Translations under genes and position numbers: made by a program | Notes under the pieces: generated by a model | The model's database searches: none | Told to the model about the DNA's origin: nothing | The model's input: only the letters and a program-made list of their open reading frames with translations | Assembly (NCBI RefSeq): GCF_007859305.1 | Contig: NZ_VOHE01000001.1 | Coordinates: 186,001-250,000 of the forward strand | Source of the DNA: Luteimonas wenzhouensis | Lineage (GTDB): Bacteria; Pseudomonadota; Gammaproteobacteria; Xanthomonadales; Xanthomonadaceae | Direction of reading: 5' to 3' | DNA: 64,000 bases | In this document: in pieces, positions 58,961-64,000 of the stretch | Layout of the letters: each line of letters starts with the position of its first letter | How positions within the stretch are numbered: the first letter of the stretch is position 1

Positions 58961-59617
58961 ATGACCCTCGAATCGCTCCAGACCCGCGCCGAACAGATCC
59001 TGGTCTCCGCCGGCATCCTGCCGGTGATCACCGTCGACAGCGTCGAACAGGGGCAACGCATCGCCGACGCGCTGCTCGAAGGCGGGCTGACCGCGCTGGA
59101 GCTGACCCTGCGCACGCCCGCCGCGCTCGCGACGCTCGAGGCGCTGAAGAAGGCCCTGCCCGACATCGTGATCGGTGCCGGCACCGTGCTCGACGAGGCG
59201 CAGATCCGCCAGTCGGTGGATGCGGGGGCCGACTTCCTGGTCACGCCCGGCACGCCGCCGGCGCTGGCCGAGGCGCTGGCGCGCGCGCCGATCCCGGCCG
59301 TGCCGGGCGGCGCCACGCCGACCGAGTTCATGTCGCTGCTGGCGCGCGGCTTCCGCTGCTGCAAGCTGTTCCCGGCCAGCGCGGTCGGCGGCCTGGCGAT
59401 GCTCAAGGGCCTGGCCGGGCCGCTGGGCCAGCTGAAGCTGTGTCCCACCGGCGGCATCAGCGAATCCAACGCCGCCGAGTTCCTCGCCCAGCCCAACGTG
59501 CTGTGCATCGGCGGATCGTGGATGGTGCCGAAGGACTGGCTGGCGGCCGGCGACTGGGCCCGCGTGCGCGAAAGCGCCGCGCGCGCGGCCGCGATCGTGG
59601 CCGCGGCCCGCGGCTGA
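58961..59617 (+). CDS. eda: KDPG aldolase
   Basis: A 218-residue class I aldolase cleaving 2-keto-3-deoxy-6-phosphogluconate to pyruvate and glyceraldehyde-3-phosphate. Schiff-base Lys135 lies in CCKLFPAS and Glu47 in TALELTLRTP is the catalytic acid/base; IGAGTVLDEAQ and VTPGTPP are also present. Last gene of the operon, 25 bp after edd. Confidence 0.96.
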   Translation: MTLESLQTRAEQILVSAGILPVITVDSVEQGQRIADALLEGGLTALELTLRTPAALATLEALKKALPDIVIGAGTVLDEAQIRQSVDAGADFLVTPGTPPALAEALARAPIPAVPGGATPTEFMSLLARGFRCCKLFPASAVGGLAMLKGLAGPLGQLKLCPTGGISESNAAEFLAQPNVLCIGGSWMVPKDWLAAGDWARVRESAARAAAIVAAARG

Positions 59618-59647
59618 CCTCGCCCCACCCGGGCCCGGCTGTCGCGA

Positions 59648-59744
59648 CTGTAGGAGCGGCTTCAGCCGCGACCCAGGAGACGCATGGCCGTCAGGCGACC
59701 ATTTCCGTCCGGCTTCACGGTCGCGGCTGAAGCCGCTCCTACAG
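59648..59744. repeat. Inverted pair of GTAG-type REP units
   Basis: Two identical 26-nt units in opposite orientation (59648-59673 and 59719-59744), each beginning CTGTAGGAGCGGCTTCAGCC and containing its own GCGGC/GCCGC hairpin, are separated by 45 bp. Together they can form one large cruciform or two small hairpins. This is the bipartite REP arrangement seen between convergent genes in xanthomonads and pseudomonads, mobilised in trans by RAYT transposases. It lies between convergent eda and the membrane-protein gene. Confidence 0.85.
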
Positions 59745-59767
59745 GGATCGGCCCAAGGGGCCGGCGC

Positions 59768-59802
59768 CCTCCTGCCTCCTGCCTCCTGCCTCCTGGCTCC
59801 TG
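59768..59802 (+). repeat. Heptanucleotide tandem repeat
   Basis: Four perfect copies of CCTCCTG (59768-59795) and a degenerate fifth (GCTCCTG), ending 3 bp before the stop codon of the convergent membrane-protein gene. Such 7-bp arrays change copy number by slippage. Confidence 0.85.
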
Positions 59803-59804
59803 CC

Positions 59805-60494
59805 TCAGCGCCGCGGCGGCGGCGGCGCGAACGCGAGCGCCACCCCGAGCCGTCTCCACAGCCACGCATGCAACAGGTACCAGGCCGCCAGCAGCCAGCC
59901 CAGGTGCCACTCGAGCACGTTCTCGATCCGGTCCTTGAGCCTGCCGTCGTCGACCAGCGCGCCAGTGGCCACGTTCGCCAGTCCCAGCGCCAGCATCAGC
60001 AGCGCCACCGCCAGCATCGCGCACACCGGCGCGCCACCCTGACCGCCCGCGCGCAGTCGGGCCAGGAACACCAGCTGGGCGAGGTAGCCGAAGCCGAAGA
60101 AGCAGACCACGCCGTAACGGCGCAGGAAGCGGTAGGCCTCGCCTTCGGTGCCGAGGAAGGCGGCGTACAGGGCCAGGGCCATCGCCGCCGCCGCGCCCAT
60201 CCACGCCACCACCGCCGCGCCGCGCCCGAGCCATCGCGCGGCCAGCCACCAGTGCAGCCCGACCAGCGCCGCGCATGGCAACACCATCAGCCGGAACACG
60301 TGGTTGCCCAGGCCATGGCGCGCAGCGCGGCTGATCGAGGTGCAGCCTTCGACATACGGCACGCAGGCCTCGATCCATCCGTCGCGGATCGACAGCCACA
60401 GCGCGAGATGCGCGGCCACGGTGAACAGCACCGCCACCGACAGCGGCAGCGGCCACAGCGCAACCGGACGTTGGGGCACAGGGGTCATGCGCAT
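59805..60494 (-). CDS. Six-helix membrane protein, Frag1/DRAM/Sfk1-like
   Basis: A 229-residue integral membrane protein with six hydrophobic segments (about residues 12-36, 65-88, 92-115, 127-147, 152-178, 193-218). The first periplasmic loop carries YVEGCTSISRAARHG, the kind of Cys-Ser-Ile-Ser motif seen in Frag1/DRAM/Sfk1 proteins. No enzyme motif is visible. The start is ATG 60494 or 60488; neither has a strong ribosome site. Function unknown. Confidence 0.7.
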   Translation of the reverse strand: MRMTPVPQRPVALWPLPLSVAVLFTVAAHLALWLSIRDGWIEACVPYVEGCTSISRAARHGLGNHVFRLMVLPCAALVGLHWWLAARWLGRGAAVVAWMGAAAAMALALYAAFLGTEGEAYRFLRRYGVVCFFGFGYLAQLVFLARLRAGGQGGAPVCAMLAVALLMLALGLANVATGALVDDGRLKDRIENVLEWHLGWLLAAWYLLHAWLWRRLGVALAFAPPPPRR

Positions 60495-60697
60495 GCGCAG
60501 GTCACGTGACGGGCCAAGACTACAACGCAGCCGGTGCGCAATCTCCGTGTCCCCGGACCGCGCGTGCGCGCGCCCTCGCGCTTCCGGTCCGAAGGAAGGA
60601 TGCGCGCCGGCGCTCCCGTTCGACCCGGCGGTGGATCGCGCGGACCCGACCGCTCCGGATTCGCGCGGCCCGCGATGCCGCGGGGCCACGTCCCGCG

Positions 60698-63600
60698 TCA
60701 GGGTAGCGCGACCTCCACCCGCGCCGGCAGCGCGCGGATGCGCAGCTCGCGGTCTTCCCATTCCGCCGGCGCGCCATTGACGGTGGTGGCGCCGGGTGCG
60801 CCGTCCAGCGGCCAGGGCAGCACCATCCCGCCTGCGGGCAGGCGCACGCCGGTGTCATCGACCTCCAGCACAAGCACGCCGTCCACGCGCTTGAGGCGGT
60901 AGGACAGCGGCCCCGCCGGCGTGCGCAGGCCGGCGATGCCGACGCCCTCTCCCTCCAGCCACTCGGCGGGTATGCCGGCGGCCAGCACCAGGCTGTCGTC
61001 GTGTTCGCGCGCGTAGGCGAACATGTCCAGGGTCGAGCGCACGAAATCCGACGCGACCCAGGCGTGCGGCAGGTCGCCGACGAAGAACGGCGCGCGCGGC
61101 GTGCGCGACACCACCTCCGCCCACTGGTTCCAGGCGCGGGGCGTGCGGTGGGCGAAGAACCAGTCGAACGCCTCCTTCGCCCGGCCGCGCCAGCCCAGGC
61201 GCACGAACGCGCCGACGTTGCGCCACTCGTAGGGCGTGTAGTCCTTCCATTCCATGCGACCGTCGCGGCGCGCGGTGAAGTGGCGCCAGTAGCGTTCGAA
61301 GGTGCCGTGCAGCAGCTCGTGCGGCAGCCGGGCCTGCTCGCCGCTCGGCGCGAGCGCGATGGTGGTCGAGGTCGGATCGAAGTCGCCGAGCTCGGCCGCG
61401 CCCGGCAGGTAGTCGATACCGTGCCGGCGCGTGGCCGCGCGCAGCGAGTCGAGCAGGTCGGCCTGGAAGCGGTCGCGCGCCTCGGCCATGCGCTTGGCAT
61501 CCTCCTCGCGGCCCAGCGCCCGGGCCACCTCGACCGCGTCCTTGTAGCCGCGCAGGGCCCAGAAGTTGTCCCAGTACGAGTGCATCGGCTTGGCCGAATA
61601 GCCCTCGTGGCTGATCGAGGCCGGCATCATCCCGTAGAACGCGCGGTCGCGCCTGCGGTTGGCGGCGGTGCGCTCGGACCGGCTCAACTCCTCCATGTAG
61701 CGCCAGGCGGCCTCCACGTGCGGCCACATGCGCTCCAGGAAGGCGTCGTCGCCGGTATGGCGCCAGTACTCGGCTATGGCGAAGACCAGCTGTCCGTGGC
61801 TGTCGTTCTCCGGCACCGGGTCGCTGCCGCGGTCGTCCACGCAGCAGGGCACCTTGCCGCTGTCGAACTGGTAGGGCGCGTACCACTCCAGGTACTCGCG
61901 CACCACGTCGGCATGGCCCAGGCGCAGCAGCCCTTCCGCGATCATCGCCCCGTCGCGGATCCAGCTGCGCGCATACGAACGCGTGCCCGGCTGCAGCCGC
62001 GGGCCGGTGCGCGAGACCAGCATGTGCGCCAGCGCGGTGCGCAGCGCATCGGCCACCGGCCGGCCCTGCGGCGGCAGGCTGAACGACACCCGGTCGAGCC
62101 GCGATCGCCACATGGCCGCGGTCTCTTCCTGCAGCTGCGCCCCGTCCCACCAGCGCCGCGCCAGCGCGCCGGTGCCGGTGAGCGGCACCATCACCTCCAC
62201 CGTGCGCGCTTCCCATGGCGCCAGCCGCATCCGGTACAGCAGCACCCCCGAGGCCAGCCCTTCCGGATCGACCACCGACCGGGCCGGCGGGCGCGTGCCC
62301 GCGGCCAGGTGCGAGGCGACCATCCCGCCATCGAAGCTGGTCGCGAACGCGGCCCCCGGCAGCTGCTTGGCGAACACGCGCGGGCGCCCGTCCACCGATA
62401 CCGTGCCGCCGTCGATCGCCAGCGACCGGATCGGGCTCACCCCGCCGGGGGTATTGAGGAACTGCGCCGGCGGGTTGACCTGGAACGGCTGCACCGCCAG
62501 CGCAAGGGTGTACTCACGCGCCTTGCCGCCCGGGTTGGCCAGGCGGTAGCGGGCGACCAGCTGCGATTCGCGCGGCTCGCCGTGCGCGAACGCGGTGACG
62601 TCGAGCGACAGGTCCGCGCGTCGCCAGTGCACGGTGGGAATGGGCAGGTCGCCGTCCTCCAGCGACTGGCCGGTCTCCACGTCGGCCCAGGTCGCCAGTG
62701 CACCATCCACCAGCACGAACGGTTCGAGGCTGAAGCCGCCGCGGGCGACCTCGAGCGCGCCATCCTCTCCCAGCAGACCCTGCTGCAGGCCGCCGTCGAG
62801 CCCGAGCACGGTCCAGTAGGGCTGCTCGCCGCGGAACCCGCGCGGGAAGTGCCCGCGCGGCGACTGCGCGGCGATCGCGGCGATGAAGTCGTTGGGCGTG
62901 GCTGCGAACGCCAGCGGCTGCACTTGCACCTCGGCCAGGGCGAAGCGGCGGGTCGGCCCCTCGACCAGGTCCAGGGCCACGTACCGCGCCTCCGACTCGG
63001 GCAGCGCGATCCAGTCGTCGCCGCCGTTGCCGTCCTGCACCGTGCGTGCATGCCGCCAGCCGCTGCCGTCGTGCGACAGGCTGACGTGGTAGCGCGAGGC
63101 GTGGTCCCTGCCCTCCCAACGCAGGCGCAGGCCACCGAACTCGCGCGGCCGGCCCAGGTCCAGCACCAGGCGCTGCGGCAGCACGCCCTGCCCGGCACGC
63201 CAGGCGGTGGCCATCAGGCCGTCCACTGCCAGCCCGGCCTCGCCCGCCGTGGCCAGCGCCGTGGCCCGCAGCGGGCCGTCGTCGTCGCCCGGCAGCGCCT
63301 CCAGGACCAGCTGGTCGAAGCAGACGCTGCCGCGGCCGCCGGCGTGGCTGGCGATGGTGAACTCGAGCCTGGCCGCCTCGCGCAGCACCGGATCGGGATC
63401 CGGCCCCCAGGCCTTCTCGACGTGCCGGCGCCGGTACTGCACGGTGGTCCACTGGCGCGGGAACGCGTGCCGCGGCCGGTTCACCCACCAGACGTTGTCG
63501 CCGCTGGCGTCGACCAGCTTGAACTGGAGGTCGTTGTCCGGCGAGTCGCCGCGCAGCTGGAACGAGAACCGGTAGTCGGGCGGCAGCGCCAACGGCAGGT

Positions 63601-63904
63601 CGCGCTGGATCCCGACATGGCCCGAGACGCCATTGAAGTCGTAGTCCAGGCACAGCGCGCGCCCCTCGGCCCCGGCTCCGGTGCGCAGCTGGCCAAGAAC
63701 CTGGTCGGAGGCCACCACGCGCCAGGGAGAGGCATCCTCGAACCCGTCGAGCAGGCGCGGCTCCGGCGCGGATGCGTGCGCGTCCGGCTCCTCCTGCATC
63801 GCCAGCGCAGGCATCGCCCACAGGCACGCGAGCAACCCGCAGGTCGCGGCCATGTGGCGTGGATGCGCAAAACGGAAGCGACGCGGGCGCCGGCAGTCGG
63901 TCAT
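60698..63904 (-). CDS. Secreted multidomain six-hairpin glycosidase
   Basis: A 1,068-residue exported protein. A signal peptide ends near AMPALAMQ (a start at internal Met18 is equally possible). Residues about 45-205 are a galactose-binding-like carbohydrate module (LLDGFEDASPWRV... VCFDQLVLE), about 215-330 an F5/8-type discoidin module, about 340-590 a beta-sandwich, and about 600-1000 an (alpha/alpha)6 toroid with SYARSWIRDGAMIAEGLLRLG and PVPENDSHGQLVFAIAEYWRHTGD. A short C-terminal beta domain follows. The catalytic acids are probably within those toroid motifs. Substrate unknown; likely a plant or microbial polysaccharide. Confidence 0.8.
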   Translation of the reverse strand: MTDCRRPRRFRFAHPRHMAATCGLLACLWAMPALAMQEEPDAHASAPEPRLLDGFEDASPWRVVASDQVLGQLRTGAGAEGRALCLDYDFNGVSGHVGIQRDLPLALPPDYRFSFQLRGDSPDNDLQFKLVDASGDNVWWVNRPRHAFPRQWTTVQYRRRHVEKAWGPDPDPVLREAARLEFTIASHAGGRGSVCFDQLVLEALPGDDDGPLRATALATAGEAGLAVDGLMATAWRAGQGVLPQRLVLDLGRPREFGGLRLRWEGRDHASRYHVSLSHDGSGWRHARTVQDGNGGDDWIALPESEARYVALDLVEGPTRRFALAEVQVQPLAFAATPNDFIAAIAAQSPRGHFPRGFRGEQPYWTVLGLDGGLQQGLLGEDGALEVARGGFSLEPFVLVDGALATWADVETGQSLEDGDLPIPTVHWRRADLSLDVTAFAHGEPRESQLVARYRLANPGGKAREYTLALAVQPFQVNPPAQFLNTPGGVSPIRSLAIDGGTVSVDGRPRVFAKQLPGAAFATSFDGGMVASHLAAGTRPPARSVVDPEGLASGVLLYRMRLAPWEARTVEVMVPLTGTGALARRWWDGAQLQEETAAMWRSRLDRVSFSLPPQGRPVADALRTALAHMLVSRTGPRLQPGTRSYARSWIRDGAMIAEGLLRLGHADVVREYLEWYAPYQFDSGKVPCCVDDRGSDPVPENDSHGQLVFAIAEYWRHTGDDAFLERMWPHVEAAWRYMEELSRSERTAANRRRDRAFYGMMPASISHEGYSAKPMHSYWDNFWALRGYKDAVEVARALGREEDAKRMAEARDRFQADLLDSLRAATRRHGIDYLPGAAELGDFDPTSTTIALAPSGEQARLPHELLHGTFERYWRHFTARRDGRMEWKDYTPYEWRNVGAFVRLGWRGRAKEAFDWFFAHRTPRAWNQWAEVVSRTPRAPFFVGDLPHAWVASDFVRSTLDMFAYAREHDDSLVLAAGIPAEWLEGEGVGIAGLRTPAGPLSYRLKRVDGVLVLEVDDTGVRLPAGGMVLPWPLDGAPGATTVNGAPAEWEDRELRIRALPARVEVALP

Positions 63905-63924
63905 CGTCGGATGCGGATGCTCCT

Positions 63925-63941
63925 GTAGGTCGGGTCAGACC
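63925..63941 (+). repeat. Possible GTAG-type REP half-unit
   Basis: GTAGGTCGGGTCAGACC starts with GTAG and folds as GGTC/GACC. It resembles the REP class but has a different stem from the units at 59648 and 37143. Confidence 0.4.
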
Positions 63942-63956
63942 AGGACAGCATTGTCG

Positions 63957-64000
63957 GGCTCCGGCCGCAGGATGCCAGCCCTTGCGTGCGGCCGGAAGCC
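63957..64000. terminator. Inverted repeat at the window end
   Basis: GGCTCCGGCCGCA (63957-63969) and TGCGGCCGGAAGCC (63987-64000) can pair with a one-base bulge around a 17-nt loop. It may be a terminator for a gene outside the window. The window ends within it. Confidence 0.35.

Overview
The window reads as chromosomal DNA of a high-GC gammaproteobacterium of the Xanthomonadaceae (Lysobacter, Luteimonas or Stenotrophomonas-like). The reasons are the very GC-rich codon use, Gln at GyrA position 83, an Entner-Doudoroff glucose operon, the purB/RoxA neighbourhood, and GTAG-type palindromic repeats (GTAGGAGCGGC...). It is almost wholly core genome. I see no tRNA, rRNA, insertion sequence, prophage or CRISPR.

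Layout. 1-5.1 kb: metH 3' end, a DUF2058 protein, slyX, UDP-glucose dehydrogenase, two tandem FKBP-type prolyl isomerases and a glutathione-peroxidase-like protein. 5.2-9.7 kb: an operon behind a promoter/operator palindrome, holding a small exported protein, a YtrA-type GntR regulator, an ABC ATPase and permease, and two related exported proteins. 9.7-16.1 kb: fumC, then purB followed by a tightly overlapped run of VOC protein, subclass B3 metallo-beta-lactamase, ribosomal oxygenase RoxA and a two-part GNAT protein. 16.2-22 kb: sucA-sucB-lpd. 22-26.7 kb: a LOG-family protein, acuI-like reductase, pilH, cbpA, a sigma-32-driven hsp20 and peroxiredoxin. 26.6-34.2 kb: penicillin-binding protein 1C and a thioester alpha-2-macroglobulin. 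34.3-47.1 kb: gyrA, mtnA, epmA, ligA, zipA, smc. 47.2-52.3 kb: otsA, a GH15 enzyme, otsB and a lone MalK-like ATPase. 52.4-59.6 kb: beta-glucosidase, zwf, glk, pgl, edd, eda. The end holds a six-helix membrane protein and a large secreted six-hairpin glycosidase.

Working together. The GH1-zwf-glk-pgl-edd-eda run converts beta-glucosides to pyruvate and glyceraldehyde-3-phosphate, apparently under a LacI-type operator. sucA-sucB-lpd is the complete 2-oxoglutarate dehydrogenase complex. otsA and otsB make trehalose, with a possible hydrolase between them. PBP1C and alpha-2-macroglobulin form the known periplasmic repair/defence pair.

The most unusual thing is in the 761-bp gap between zipA and ligA (42,036-42,796). 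It contains two copies, in opposite orientation, of a roughly 100-nt structured element. Two short loop sequences are nearly identical in both copies, while the surrounding long stems differ in sequence but stay paired. The inner hairpin shows covariation, and every stem mismatch becomes a G-U wobble when both copies are read in the same sense. I do not recognise it as a known element.
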